Shown here: positions 1-8,357 of the stretch, one piece after another
How the letters are laid out: every line of letters starts with the position of its first letter
Numbering within the stretch: position 1 is the stretch's first letter
Assembly: GCA_951812725.1 (NCBI GenBank)
Contig: OX638330.1
Location: forward strand, 4,257,405 to 4,321,404
From: an uncultured Caldilineaceae bacterium
Lineage (GTDB): Bacteria > Chloroflexota > Anaerolineae > Caldilineales > Caldilineaceae
Length of the DNA: 64,000 nt
Reading direction: 5' to 3'
Position numbers and translations under genes: made by a program
The notes under the pieces: model-generated
Seen by the model: the letters and a program-made list of their open reading frames with translations, nothing else
Databases searched by the model: none
Told to the model about the DNA's origin: nothing

Positions 1-286
1 TCCTGTCGGCCGTGTGCAGAGAGATTGTACCGCCGTCGATCTGTCCCGGCGGCATGGGGATCAGTTTAAGGAGCGACAGCGCGGTCACACTTTTTCCGCA
101 GCCCGATTCGCCGACGATTCCCAGAATTTCGCCCTGATGGATCTGAAAGCTTACCCCATTGACGGCGCGGGTGCGGCCGCGGTAGCCGCCGAAGGATACA
201 TAGAGATCCTCAACTTCGAGAACCAGCCGGGATTGGCCGCCTCGATCGTTATTGTTCGTGCCGTTGGTCCGGCTGTCGTTCATCAT
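1..286 (-). CDS. Peptide-type ABC transporter ATP-binding protein, N-terminal part (DppD/OppD-like)
   Basis: The gene reads leftward off the window edge, so only the first 95 codons are present. Two adjacent ATG codons (286 and 283) can start it. The conserved ABC start, with a hydrophobic strand and a Tyr-Val-Ser-Phe stretch near residues 21-35, leads to a perfect Walker A, GESGCGKS, at residues 59-66. In OppD/DppD proteins this domain hydrolyses ATP on the cytoplasmic face to drive peptide or oligosaccharide import. The Walker B, signature motif and the C-terminal oligopeptide region lie outside the window. It follows a binding protein and two permeases on the same strand, so it is the fourth gene of that operon. 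The substrate cannot be told from this fragment. Confidence 0.88.
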   Translation of the reverse strand, partial: MMNDSRTNGTNNNDRGGQSRLVLEVEDLYVSFGGYRGRTRAVNGVSFQIHQGEILGIVGESGCGKSVTALSLLKLIPMPPGQIDGGTISLHTADR

Positions 287-336
287 AACGTCTCAATCGC
301 CGGTCGCCGGTGCAGAAGTTGGCAACCGGTCACAGG

Positions 337-1491
337 TCACTGGCCCGAAAAGGGGTCGGCGGCATCGCGCAGGCCGTCGCCCAGGAAGTTAAAGGAGAGA
401 ACGGCGACTGTTAAGAAAAACACCGGCGCGATCAGCCACGGTTTATGCGCCAGGACGGTGATGTCCTGCGCCTGTTTCAGCAGGACGCCCCAACTGACCA
501 TAGGCGGCTGGATTCCGAGACCGAGGAAGCTGAGCGCGGTCTCGCCCAGGATCATGCCCGGGATGGCCAACGTGGCGGCGACGATCATGTAGCTGAGCGT
601 GCCCGGAAAGAGGTGGCGGGTCACGATCCACCAGGTGGTGGCGCCGTTGATGCGCCCGGCCTTGACGTAGTCCTCGTTCTGCAACGATAGGGTCATGCCG
701 CGCACGACACGGGCCAGCCCACCCCAGCCGATGCTGGACAGGATCACCGTGATGCCAAAGAAGACCTGGATCGAGTTCCACTCGGGCGGAATTGCGGCAG
801 AGAGGGCGATCCACAGGGGAATGCTGGGGAAGCTGATCAGCACCTCGATTCCGCGCTGGATGAGGTCGTCGACGATGCCGCCCAAGTAGCCGGAAAGTAG
901 CCCTATGATGCCGCCCAAGACAAGGCTGAGCGCGACGCCGACCAGGCCCACCGTCAACGAGATGCGTCCCCCGTACAGGATTTGGGAGAACAGATCGCGG
1001 CCCTGCGTATCGGTGCCCAGCAGGAAGAACCTCCCGGGGCTTTCGACGCCGAGCAGGTGGCGGTCCCAGGTAAATGCCAGGAAGCTCCAACTTTCTTCCC
1101 CCTGTACGAAGAGGCCAACCGGGTAGATTTTTTCTGGATCCGGCACATAGAGCCGGCGTAAGGTCTCCGGATCGCGTTCCTGCTTCAGTCCATAGACGAA
1201 GGGACGCAGTCTGAACCGGCCGTCCGGGGTGATGAAGTGGATGAACTGCGGCGGGACGTCGAGAAAGCCGGTGTGACGTTCGTTCAAGGGATAGGGCGCG
1301 GTCAGTTCGGCGGGCAGCACGAGGGCATAGAGCAGGAACAGCGCGGCGCCGCCTAAGACCCCTATTCGGTTGCGCTTGAACCGCCACCAGATCAGGCCCC
1401 AGTAGGAATAGGCCGCCTCCACCCTGCCGGATGGCACTTCGGCGGCATCGATGGACTCTGGACGCGGGTTCGCCGGCTCAGGACGCGCCAT
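337..1491 (-). CDS. ABC transporter permease, DppC/OppC type with long periplasmic insertion
   Basis: Inner-membrane permease of 384 residues. A first membrane helix near residues 42-62 is followed by a hydrophilic segment of about 120 residues, then a membrane block starting near SLTVGLVGVALSLVLGG and the coupling-loop (EAA-like) motif around GRINGATTWW, about residues 280-290. The long insertion makes it larger than a typical DppC of about 300 residues and resembles the extended OppC/YejE-type permeases. It sits 36 bases after the upstream permease and before the ATPase gene, in operon order binding protein, permease, permease, ATPase. The C-terminus Ser-Gly-Gln-stop is made of a CCAGTGACC-type short repeat. 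Family assignment is firm; the transported substrate (peptide, nickel or oligosaccharide) is unknown. Confidence 0.9.
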   Translation of the reverse strand: MARPEPANPRPESIDAAEVPSGRVEAAYSYWGLIWWRFKRNRIGVLGGAALFLLYALVLPAELTAPYPLNERHTGFLDVPPQFIHFITPDGRFRLRPFVYGLKQERDPETLRRLYVPDPEKIYPVGLFVQGEESWSFLAFTWDRHLLGVESPGRFFLLGTDTQGRDLFSQILYGGRISLTVGLVGVALSLVLGGIIGLLSGYLGGIVDDLIQRGIEVLISFPSIPLWIALSAAIPPEWNSIQVFFGITVILSSIGWGGLARVVRGMTLSLQNEDYVKAGRINGATTWWIVTRHLFPGTLSYMIVAATLAIPGMILGETALSFLGLGIQPPMVSWGVLLKQAQDITVLAHKPWLIAPVFFLTVAVLSFNFLGDGLRDAADPFSGQ

Positions 1492-1527
1492 AGCACACCG
1501 TCCATGCGGCAGCGGCCGTTGAAGTGC

Positions 1528-2526
1528 TCACGGTTCCACCAAGCGGATGCGAGGGTCGAGCCAGGCCAGGGTCAGGTCGGCCAGGAAGTTGCCGACGACA
1601 AGAGCGCCGCTCAGGATCACGAGAATGCTGCCGGCCATGTACATATCTTCGGCGAAGAGGGCGCTCAACAGCAGGGGCCCGACAGTGGGAAGGCCGAGTA
1701 CCAGGGCGGTGATGGTTTCGCCGCTGATCAGGCCGGGCAGACTCAGGCCCAGACCGCTCACAACCGGGTTGAGGGCGACGCGCAGCGCATGGCGGGTGAT
1801 GACGCGATTTTCGCTCAGTCCCTTCATGCGGGCGGTCTGGATGAATGGCTCGCCGAGCGTATCCAACATCTGGGCGCGGACGACCCGGATCGTTCCTGCG
1901 GTGCTGGAGAGACCGACGATAAAGGCCGGAAGCCACAGGTGCTTTGCCAGATCGAGCACCTTTGCCGGCGACCAGTCGGCTGTGATGTATTCGGGAGAAA
2001 AGAGGCCGCCAATCGTCGAGGCGTTGAAGACGGTGACAGCCAGAAACACCAGTATAAGGGCCAGCAGCATGTTGGGCAGGGCCAGCCCAAGAAAGCCCAG
2101 TACCGTAAACAGGTAGTCTGCCCAGGAGTACTGCTTCATCGCCGAGTAGACGCCGATGGGCAGGGCCATGGCCAGGCTGAAGACCATGGCGGCAAACGAG
2201 ATCACCAGTGTCAGAATCAGGCGTTCGCTGAGCAGTTCGTTCACGTCGGCGCGCATGGCCATGGAGTAGCCCAGGTCGCCGCGCACGAGGCCGGAGATCC
2301 AGCGAAGGTACTGGACGTAAACGGGTTGGTCAAGACCGTAGCGGGCACGCAGCCCGGCCAGCGCCGACTCGATCTGCGCACTCGACAGGCGTTGGTCTTC
2401 CAGCTGCGATTCGAGCAACGTCAGGAAGTCGCCGGGCGGCAGCTGGATGATCACGAATCCCAGTATCGAGACGAGCCAGAGGGTTATCAGCATCTGCACG
2501 CTGCGGCGCAGAAGAGCCCTAACCAT
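1528..2526 (-). CDS. ABC transporter permease, DppB/OppB type
   Basis: Permease of 332 residues, normal length for DppB/OppB. It opens with an Arg-rich N-terminus and membrane helix (LLRRSVQMLITLWLVSILGF), followed by the family-typical periplasmic stretch with the Leu-Arg-Ala-Arg-Tyr-Gly-Leu-Asp-Gln-Pro motif near residues 60-70. The coupling loop lies around LGEPFIQTARMKGLSENRV, where the Ala-Arg-Met-Lys-Gly-Leu pattern is diagnostic. It forms the transmembrane channel with the DppC-type permease encoded 36 bases downstream. Upstream, after the binding-protein gene, lies an inverted repeat that may set the expression ratio between the two genes. Confidence 0.92.
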   Translation of the reverse strand: MVRALLRRSVQMLITLWLVSILGFVIIQLPPGDFLTLLESQLEDQRLSSAQIESALAGLRARYGLDQPVYVQYLRWISGLVRGDLGYSMAMRADVNELLSERLILTLVISFAAMVFSLAMALPIGVYSAMKQYSWADYLFTVLGFLGLALPNMLLALILVFLAVTVFNASTIGGLFSPEYITADWSPAKVLDLAKHLWLPAFIVGLSSTAGTIRVVRAQMLDTLGEPFIQTARMKGLSENRVITRHALRVALNPVVSGLGLSLPGLISGETITALVLGLPTVGPLLLSALFAEDMYMAGSILVILSGALVVGNFLADLTLAWLDPRIRLVEP

Positions 2527-2547
2527 CGCGTCCCCCTGAACGGCGGC

Positions 2548-2593
2548 GGCCAGTGGCTAGTTGGCCGTGTAGTACGCTACCACCAGCCACTGG
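2548..2593 (-). other. Inverted repeat between binding-protein and permease genes
   Basis: GCCAGTGGCT at 2548-2557 is matched by its exact reverse complement at 2584-2593, leaving a 26-base loop. It occupies the 77-base gap between the binding-protein stop and the permease start. There is no T-tract, so it is not an obvious terminator. A hairpin here could protect the 3' end of the binding-protein mRNA or attenuate read-through into the permease genes, as known for malE-malF in Escherichia coli. The role is inferred; the repeat itself is directly visible. Confidence 0.5.
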
Positions 2594-2603
2594 CAACCGT
2601 TGT

Positions 2604-4541
2604 CTATTGTTGGTAGTACCACTGCTCGAAGCGCAGGTACTCGCTCTCACCCTGCGAAATGGCCGCGGGGTTGACCTGGCCGGGGACGTTTCGCAGATTG
2701 CCGTTGATGATCAGGATCGCCGGAGAGTTGGCGACGGTGCCGATCTGGAAGAGCTGATCGGCCAGAATCACTCGGTACTCTTGGTAGGCCATTTGCGACT
2801 CATCCTTGTCCTGCGACTGTTCGGCCAGCTGCTGCAGGTCGGCCAGCTCCCTCAATTCGCCCTGCGGCTCGGTGCCGCGGCGCTCCTCCTCCGTGGCTGA
2901 CTGGAGCCAGTCATCAGCTCCACGGGCGAATTGACGCAGCGACATGCCGTAGCGCCAGTAGCCGGTCCAGCCGCCGGTGCTGGGGATGAGCCTGATCTGC
3001 CAGTCATTTGCACTGAGCAGCTCGCTATGCAGCTTTCTCTCGACCGGCTTGGCGACGACGCGCAGACCGATATCCCGCCAGTTGTCGGTGGCGATCTCGG
3101 CGGTTTCGTCGGAGCCGATGCCCCAGCCCGAACGCAGCATCAGAATGATGGTGAGCGGGCTGCCGTCTGCCAGCGTGCGCATGCCGTCCGAGTCGCGCTG
3201 GTCGAGGCCGATGCCGTCCAGCAGCGCGTTGGCCGCGTCCGGGTCGCGGGTGGCGTAGGCGCCGTCGATCGCTTCGTCAAAGACGCCGGGGGGGCTGAAG
3301 CCGTGACCGGGTCGGCCCAGACCCAGGTGAATCGACTCGTTCATCAGTTCGCGGTCCAGCGCCAGAGAGAGGGCGCGCCGGAAGTCAGCAGTCTCCAGCA
3401 GCTCCACGATGGCGGCGTCGCCGACATAGTTCTGGTTGATCATGAAGGTCTGGCGGCCGTTGAATACGTCGTCAAAGAAGGTGATCTGCAGGCCAAGCTC
3501 CTCCTCCTTCTCTTTGAAGACGGGGAAGTCGCTGGGACGCACGACGCGGAAGAGGATATCGGTCTCGCCGGCGAGCGTCTTGGCCTTCAGCAGTTCGGCG
3601 TCCCCATCGTATTTGTCCAGGCCCTCGATATAGTCGATGTAGGGGAGCTGTTTGCCCTCGGGGTCGACGCCGAAGTAGTAGGGATTGCGCTCAAACAGGA
3701 CGTACTGCCCCTCTTTGTAGTCGATCGACTTCCAGGCGTTGACGGTCGGGGCATCGGGGTCCCTGACAATCCACTGATTCTGGTGCAGGACATCGCGCAG
3801 TTTATCGAACTCCTCCTGCGCCTTGTCTGCGGCTGTGTCGTTGTAATTGGGATGGAACTGCTTGAAGTAGTGGGCAGGCAGGCCGTAGAATCCGTAGCTC
3901 CAGGCGCCGCGCGAGCTCAGCAGGAAGGAAGGCCGCGGCTCGGAGAACTCGAAGCGGACGGTGGAGTCGTCAACTTTTACTACCGTGTCGGTCTCCGTGT
4001 TCATACCGGACACTCTGTATGCCTGCACGTTGTATTCGGACTGCACAATATCGTTCCACCAGAAGAGGATATCATCGGCGCCATAGGGGTGGCCGTCAGA
4101 CCATTTCATCCCCTCACGCAGGTGGAAGGTGATGCTGGTGAAGTCATCGGCCCACTCCCAGCCCTTGGCGACCTGGGGCATGAAGGTGTCGCGGTCATTG
4201 TGCAGGCGCTGCAGCAGGCCCTGCTCGAAGAAGACATCCCAGGCATGGGGGCCGCGCAAGGTGCCGCCATACTGGCCTATCGAGTCTTCAGGTTCGAGCA
4301 CCAGCACATCGGCAGGCAGGCGGTCTTCAAGGGGCGGCAGTGTACCGGCCTCTACCATTTCGGCCAGCATCGGCGCTTCCGGACCGGACATCTCGGCGGC
4401 GGGGGCTTCTTCGGCGGCCGGCTCAGCGGCAGGTTCGGCCGGCGCCGGGGCAACGGCAGGCCCACAGCCCGCCAGAATCATCGCGAAGACGGTGACTACG
4501 GACAGCCAGCTGAAAAACCGAACTCGTCTGTGGACAGTCAT
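2604..4541 (-). CDS. ABC transporter substrate-binding lipoprotein, family 5 (peptide/oligosaccharide type)
   Basis: About 645 residues. The ATG at 4541 is preferred to the one five codons upstream (4556) because AGGAG stands 7 bases before it. A basic N-terminus and hydrophobic helix end in the lipobox LAGC, so the mature protein should be lipid-anchored. An Ala/Pro/Glu-rich linker follows (about residues 28-55). The body shows the SBP_bac_5 pattern: membrane-distal lobe with the LREGMKWSDGHPYGADDILF segment (known family signature region), and later the conserved region where leaving-group residues line the ligand cavity. It is first in an operon with two permeases and an ATPase and captures the substrate outside the cell. 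The substrate is not predictable from sequence. Confidence 0.92.
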   Translation of the reverse strand: MTVHRRVRFFSWLSVVTVFAMILAGCGPAVAPAPAEPAAEPAAEEAPAAEMSGPEAPMLAEMVEAGTLPPLEDRLPADVLVLEPEDSIGQYGGTLRGPHAWDVFFEQGLLQRLHNDRDTFMPQVAKGWEWADDFTSITFHLREGMKWSDGHPYGADDILFWWNDIVQSEYNVQAYRVSGMNTETDTVVKVDDSTVRFEFSEPRPSFLLSSRGAWSYGFYGLPAHYFKQFHPNYNDTAADKAQEEFDKLRDVLHQNQWIVRDPDAPTVNAWKSIDYKEGQYVLFERNPYYFGVDPEGKQLPYIDYIEGLDKYDGDAELLKAKTLAGETDILFRVVRPSDFPVFKEKEEELGLQITFFDDVFNGRQTFMINQNYVGDAAIVELLETADFRRALSLALDRELMNESIHLGLGRPGHGFSPPGVFDEAIDGAYATRDPDAANALLDGIGLDQRDSDGMRTLADGSPLTIILMLRSGWGIGSDETAEIATDNWRDIGLRVVAKPVERKLHSELLSANDWQIRLIPSTGGWTGYWRYGMSLRQFARGADDWLQSATEEERRGTEPQGELRELADLQQLAEQSQDKDESQMAYQEYRVILADQLFQIGTVANSPAILIINGNLRNVPGQVNPAAISQGESEYLRFEQWYYQQ

Positions 4542-4653
4542 CTCGTGTCTCCTCATTTTGGTTGAGCCGAGTGCGTTGCGATCAGTCCGCGGTTCTCTTC
4601 ACCTCCTTTGCACAGTTGTCTCCAGTGGGGGGACCGTCACATAAGACTGAAAA

Positions 4654-5502
4654 CTAGGAACCGAACAGTTCCGGCCAGTAGGCGCCTTCGAATTTGTCGC
4701 CGTATTTCTTGCCGAGGCGCTGCATTTCCTGGGCGCACTGGTGGTTGTCGGCGCGGTCGCCGGTTTTGCGCCAGAGGCAGGCGTCGGCCTGGAGGTGGAT
4801 GGCGATGGCGCGGCGATGCTGGCGGTGGGCCAGGTTGGGCCCGGAGCCGTGTAGCGTGAGGCAGTGGTGGAAGCTGACGCGGCCGGCCTCCAAGAGCACG
4901 GGCGCTGTCTGGTACTCCGCTTCCTCCGGCATGTGCTGGCGGATTACACGCTCCTGCTCGGCCATGTCGTAGCGGCCGAAGTGGCTGTACTCGGCGTGCC
5001 AGCCCCATTTGTGGCTTCCCTTGACAAAGTACATTGTGCCAATCTCGGGGTTGACCTCCTGGAGCGGGATCCAGGCGGTGAGCATCTGGGGTCGGTCGCT
5101 GCTGCGCCAGTAGTTGTAGTCCTGGTGCCAGGCGACGTTGGCGGATTCGTGACCGCCGGCGGGCTTGGTGAGGAGCTGCTCGTGCCAGAGGCGGACGGCG
5201 GGCGTGTTGAGGAGCTGGGCGGCGAGCTGGCCGATACGCGGGTTGATGACGGCTTCGGCGAGGACGGGGTTGCACCAGTGTGAGTTGTCGACCTTGTGGA
5301 GGGCGTAGGGGTCGTCGCCGGGGTGCCAGAAGCGGGACATCGGTTCGCGGCCGGTCTCGTAGCGGCCGGCGTTGACTTCGTCGACAGCGTAGGCTAGGTC
5401 TTCGCGCTGGCCGGCGTTGAAGATCTCCGGGCCGAGCCAGTATCCGTCCTCCTGGAAGCGGGTTCGCGCCTGTTCGTCTACGACCATTTCGGCCACAGTC
5501 AT
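4654..5502 (-). CDS. Phytanoyl-CoA dioxygenase (PhyH) family protein
   Basis: About 282 residues from the ATG at 5502, chosen over the upstream ATG at 5538 because only 5502 has a GAGG/AAAGG tract just before it. The family is Fe(II)/2-oxoglutarate-dependent oxygenases. The iron-binding His-x-Asp is visible as WHQDYNYW in the middle, and a Gly-Ser-His-Lys-Trp-Gly motif follows the GTMYFVKGSHKWG strand. A distal histidine lies in the FHHCLTLHGSGPN segment, with the 2-oxoglutarate-binding basic residue expected in HRQHRRAIA. It is one of three PhyH-like genes in the window, and the closest neighbours are an ABC importer and a GH172 protein. The substrate is unknown; bacterial PhyH-like proteins act on diverse small molecules. 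Confidence 0.85.
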   Translation of the reverse strand: MTVAEMVVDEQARTRFQEDGYWLGPEIFNAGQREDLAYAVDEVNAGRYETGREPMSRFWHPGDDPYALHKVDNSHWCNPVLAEAVINPRIGQLAAQLLNTPAVRLWHEQLLTKPAGGHESANVAWHQDYNYWRSSDRPQMLTAWIPLQEVNPEIGTMYFVKGSHKWGWHAEYSHFGRYDMAEQERVIRQHMPEEAEYQTAPVLLEAGRVSFHHCLTLHGSGPNLAHRQHRRAIAIHLQADACLWRKTGDRADNHQCAQEMQRLGKKYGDKFEGAYWPELFGS

Positions 5503-5612
5503 ACCTTTGTACCTCGCAGACAGGAAGGATTGGGACATTGCCTGTGCTGGGCTCTAGCACTGGGCGGTTGGACAATATTATATCATTCAGTTGTCGGTGA
5601 GAAAAACAGGAC

Positions 5613-5644
5613 AAAAAAGCCACTGCCTGTACGGCAGTGGCTTT
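5613..5644 (-). terminator. Rho-independent terminator after the GH172 gene
   Basis: AAAGCCACTGCC (5616-5627) and GGCAGTGGCTTT (5633-5644) form a perfect 12-base-pair stem with a 5-base loop. Read on the minus strand the stem runs into a TTTTTT tract, the classical intrinsic terminator. It lies 65 bases after the stop of the minus-strand GH172 gene and ahead of the PhyH gene, so the two are probably separate transcription units. Confidence 0.85.
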
Positions 5645-5708
5645 GAATTTTCGTACTCAGGAGCGAGTGGCTGGCAGCGGCTGACGACGAGCGACTGCGG
5701 TTCTTATG

Positions 5709-7232
5709 TCACGCGGCCTGCGGGGTCAGAGCGGTGCCATCGGCGGTCTGGGCGCGGAAGGCGAAGGCCCAGCCGCCGTGATTGGAGCCGAGTTCGTTGC
5801 TGAGTTTGAGGAGGACGGTGTTGGCGCCGGCGCGGAGTTGCACGGGCTGGCTGCGGGAGCGGAAGGCGTAGTTGTGGCCGAGGTCGTATAGGTCGTCGTT
5901 GACTCGCAGGGCGAGGGCGTCGTCCCAGGCGAGGTGGAGGGTGGCTTCTGTGTCGGTGGGCGCGTGGAGGATGCAGCGGGCGAGGGCTGCGCCGGTGTCG
6001 GTTTTGCCGACGCCGCGGCCCCAGGGGCGGAAGAGGTGGTTGAAGTCGATGAAGCCGTGGTGGGCGGCGCGGCGATGCCAGCGGGCGCTGTCACGTCCCT
6101 GCTGGCGCGAGCCTTCGGTCAGCCAGGACGATTCGGGGCCGTGGAGGCCGTCGTAGGTGGCGTCGGGGTTGAAGGCGGTCTCCGGGGGGAGGGTTGCAGC
6201 CATGGCCTGGCCGTCGTGGTTGGCGAAGGGGCCGCAGAGCCACCATTCGCCGCTCTCTGGAAGCGCGAGGTCGTGTGTGCCGCGGGGCAGGTCGACGCCG
6301 GGGAGGAGCTGGGGCCAGTCGGGCATGGTGAAGATGGGCCGGACGGGGCTTTCCTGGTACCAGTAGGTGGTGGAGCAGATGTCGTTGGCCATGCAGCCGA
6401 ATCGCATGTGGATCGACTGCCGGAAGGGGAGGGTGTCCTTTTCGAAGAAGCGGTAGCCGACAAGGCGCTGGGCGGGGCGGGCTTGGCCGACGTCGTCGTG
6501 GACGTAGTAGGGCATGGCGGCGTAGTGGTGGGTTTCGGGCGGGTGGAGGGCGCCGCCATAGCCTGAGCCGAAGGTGTCCTCGCCGCCGATGCCGCGCAAG
6601 AAGGCGGGGTGCTCGCCTTCGCCGTCGATGTAGATGTTTTCGGCGCCGCCGTGGCTCCAGCGGTCGGTGTCGTCGAGGAGGCGGACGCCGTAGACGAAGC
6701 CGAGGAGCTGGCCGGGGCCGTCGGCGTCGAGCATTAGGTATTCTTCGCCGTAGCTCTGGGTGGGCATTTCGCGGCGCCAGCGGGCGCAGAAGCGGTGGGG
6801 TTCATGGAGGGTCTGGCCGGGATAGCGGTGCCAGTCGACCTGGAGGTAGGCGCGGTTTCCCTCGGGGCCGGCTTCGAACTCGATGCGGGCTGAGCGGGCG
6901 AAGGGCATGGGGAAGTAGCAGTTGTAGCCGATCCAAGCTTTGGCGGAGAGGAAGTGGGTGTCGATGGGATACCAGCCGAGGCCGTGCATGACGCCGAAGA
7001 AGTCGCCGACGGGTGCTTCAACATAGGGCTCCGGCTCGTCGTCGAAGTAGATGCGGATGATGGCTTTGCGGCTGGCCAAGGGCAGGCGCTCCGGCCTTGT
7101 CAGGACGACCCAGATGTGCTGGATGCAGCCGGGGCCGTCGAGTTCGGCGTAGGTGGTGCGCTGGTTGGCGGGCAGGGGACCGGTGATGGAGACGCGGTCT
7201 GGAATTGGGGTGGTGGGGAGGTTGAGGTTCAT
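5709..7232 (-). CDS. DUF2961 / glycoside hydrolase family 172 protein
   Basis: 507 residues starting at an ATG with GGAGG nearby. The N-terminal half matches the DUF2961 pattern: an ELDGPGCIQHIWVVLTRP segment near residue 30, the VGDFFG motif near 77, the GYNCYFPMPFARSARIEF stretch, and the GGAENIYIDGE and GIGGEDTFGSGYG segments near residues 200-225, all hallmarks of GH172. GH172 members include alpha-D-fructofuranosidases and arabinofuranosidases acting on plant or mycobacterial glycans. The C-terminal 150 residues look like an added beta-rich domain. There is no signal peptide, so the enzyme is probably cytoplasmic or exported by another route. A terminator follows it. The exact glycan is unknown. 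Confidence 0.85.
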   Translation of the reverse strand: MNLNLPTTPIPDRVSITGPLPANQRTTYAELDGPGCIQHIWVVLTRPERLPLASRKAIIRIYFDDEPEPYVEAPVGDFFGVMHGLGWYPIDTHFLSAKAWIGYNCYFPMPFARSARIEFEAGPEGNRAYLQVDWHRYPGQTLHEPHRFCARWRREMPTQSYGEEYLMLDADGPGQLLGFVYGVRLLDDTDRWSHGGAENIYIDGEGEHPAFLRGIGGEDTFGSGYGGALHPPETHHYAAMPYYVHDDVGQARPAQRLVGYRFFEKDTLPFRQSIHMRFGCMANDICSTTYWYQESPVRPIFTMPDWPQLLPGVDLPRGTHDLALPESGEWWLCGPFANHDGQAMAATLPPETAFNPDATYDGLHGPESSWLTEGSRQQGRDSARWHRRAAHHGFIDFNHLFRPWGRGVGKTDTGAALARCILHAPTDTEATLHLAWDDALALRVNDDLYDLGHNYAFRSRSQPVQLRAGANTVLLKLSNELGSNHGGWAFAFRAQTADGTALTPQAA

Positions 7233-7559
7233 GGGGTGGCCTCCAGTGGGCGTATGGGGGAGATTGGCGGATCGGGCTTGATTTTCTTAGTTTACTGCTT
7301 ATTGCGTTTCAGGTATAGCGCGTTTATTGGCCAGGGGCGAAACGCACTATGCAAGGGGGACCGATGTCGGGGCTTGAGGCAGGCCCCAAGAAGCTGGACC
7401 ATGAGCTAAGGTATAATGGGGCAGATCATCAGGTAGGGGGAGGGGCGGTTCAGTGATCAAGGAACGGCGTTGGCATAGGGCGGCCAGCCACAAGGGTTCG
7501 ATTGCACCCTGTTTTCCCGTTTTGTGGTCCGATGATCGGGACCCGCCATGTGAGGTGCT
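7233..7559. other. Divergent intergenic region upstream of GH172 and small membrane protein genes
   Basis: These 327 bases separate two divergently transcribed units. A TATAAT hexamer occurs on the plus strand at 7412-7417, but no convincing -35 box lies 16-18 bases upstream, so no promoter is called. No RNA gene, repeat element or attachment site was recognised. Confidence 0.5.
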
Positions 7560-7832
7560 GTGAGACACAATTGGCGTGAAATCCTGAGTATTCTGATTTG
7601 GGTCATGGTCGGCGCGGTAGGCGTCGGCATCACCTGGTTGATCGAGCTGTACAGTCCACTTTCCTTGAATTCAGGTGGCAGCAAAGAGGGACTGATAATC
7701 GGTTTTCTGGTCTGGTGTGTCTCGGGAGCCGCAGTGATGATATTGGGGGGCCCGATACACTCGCTCTTCAACAAGGTCATGCGCAGGATTGATAGAAGAT
7801 GGAATAGGGGAGGGACAGATGATGGGGCTTGA
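7560..7832 (+). CDS. Small two-helix membrane protein of unknown function
   Basis: 90 residues from a GTG start preceded by a GAGG tract. Two hydrophobic segments, about residues 10-29 and 46-63, predict a small integral membrane protein with a short Ser/Gly-rich loop and a basic C-terminal tail (HSLFNKVMRRIDRRW). Its last 14 bases overlap the start of the HicB-like gene, suggesting translational coupling. It resembles no family I can name. The coupling is the main reason to accept it as real. Confidence 0.5.
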   Translation: MRHNWREILSILIWVMVGAVGVGITWLIELYSPLSLNSGGSKEGLIIGFLVWCVSGAAVMILGGPIHSLFNKVMRRIDRRWNRGGTDDGA

Positions 7833-8034
7833 GTATGCGGTCGTGATCGAAAAGGCGCCCGATAACTACTGTGCTTACGTGCCCGATCTGCCCGGCTGTG
7901 TTGGAACGGGAAAGACACGCGAGGAGACTTGTAAGCTGATTTCTGAAGCCATCGTCTTCCATCTTGAGGGATTGAAGGAGGACGGGTTGCCCATTCCCGA
8001 ACCGGAATCATCTGCGGCTATGGTGAGGGTGTAA
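7819..8034 (+). CDS. hicB: HicB-like antitoxin-type protein without a visible HicA partner
   Basis: 71 residues from the first of two adjacent ATG codons (7819/7822), preceded by AGGGGAGGG. The sequence follows the HicB partial RNase-H fold: YAVVIEKAPDNYCAYVPDLP, then Gly-Cys-Val-Gly-Thr-Gly-Lys-Thr-Arg-Glu-Glu and an ISEAIVFHLEGLKEDGLPIP helix. In type II toxin-antitoxin systems HicB blocks the mRNA-cleaving toxin HicA. Here no HicA-like ORF lies on either side and no DNA-binding C-terminal domain is present, so this is a solitary, short HicB-type protein. It overlaps the preceding small membrane protein gene. Confidence 0.8.
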   Translation: MMGLEYAVVIEKAPDNYCAYVPDLPGCVGTGKTREETCKLISEAIVFHLEGLKEDGLPIPEPESSAAMVRV

Positions 8035-8357
8035 AGGGCGAGTCTGAGTAGCGCCGTTTGTTTCCAGTATTTGCAGAGTATATTGGTTCGTATTTGTCTG
8101 GCATTGAAGTGATAGGACAGGGTACATTCATCTGAATGCCGACGACCCTGAACTGAGCACGAAGTGCAGTTCAACCGAAGTGCGATTGTCGAGATTCTGA
8201 CGCGGTCGCTCCGGGCTGTAAAATCCGGAAAAGGTTTCCAAGCCAATTTGCAGTAGACTCAACGTTCCATCGCAGACTGCTACGGCCACTGACGACCCCG
8301 CGGTCCGTAGCAGGACTCCCCGCTTCCCCTGACACGCCCCCTGCCCGTCGTTCCAAT

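Noticed and set aside
2931..4565. Long plus-strand open frame of 544 codons
   Set aside because: It is antisense to a well-supported binding-protein gene; high GC creates long antisense frames. The same applies to frames opposite the DUF1800, GH105-type and SH3b genes.
7412..7417. TATAAT hexamer upstream of the small membrane protein gene
   Set aside because: No acceptable -35 element at 16-18 bases; a single hexamer is too weak to call a promoter.
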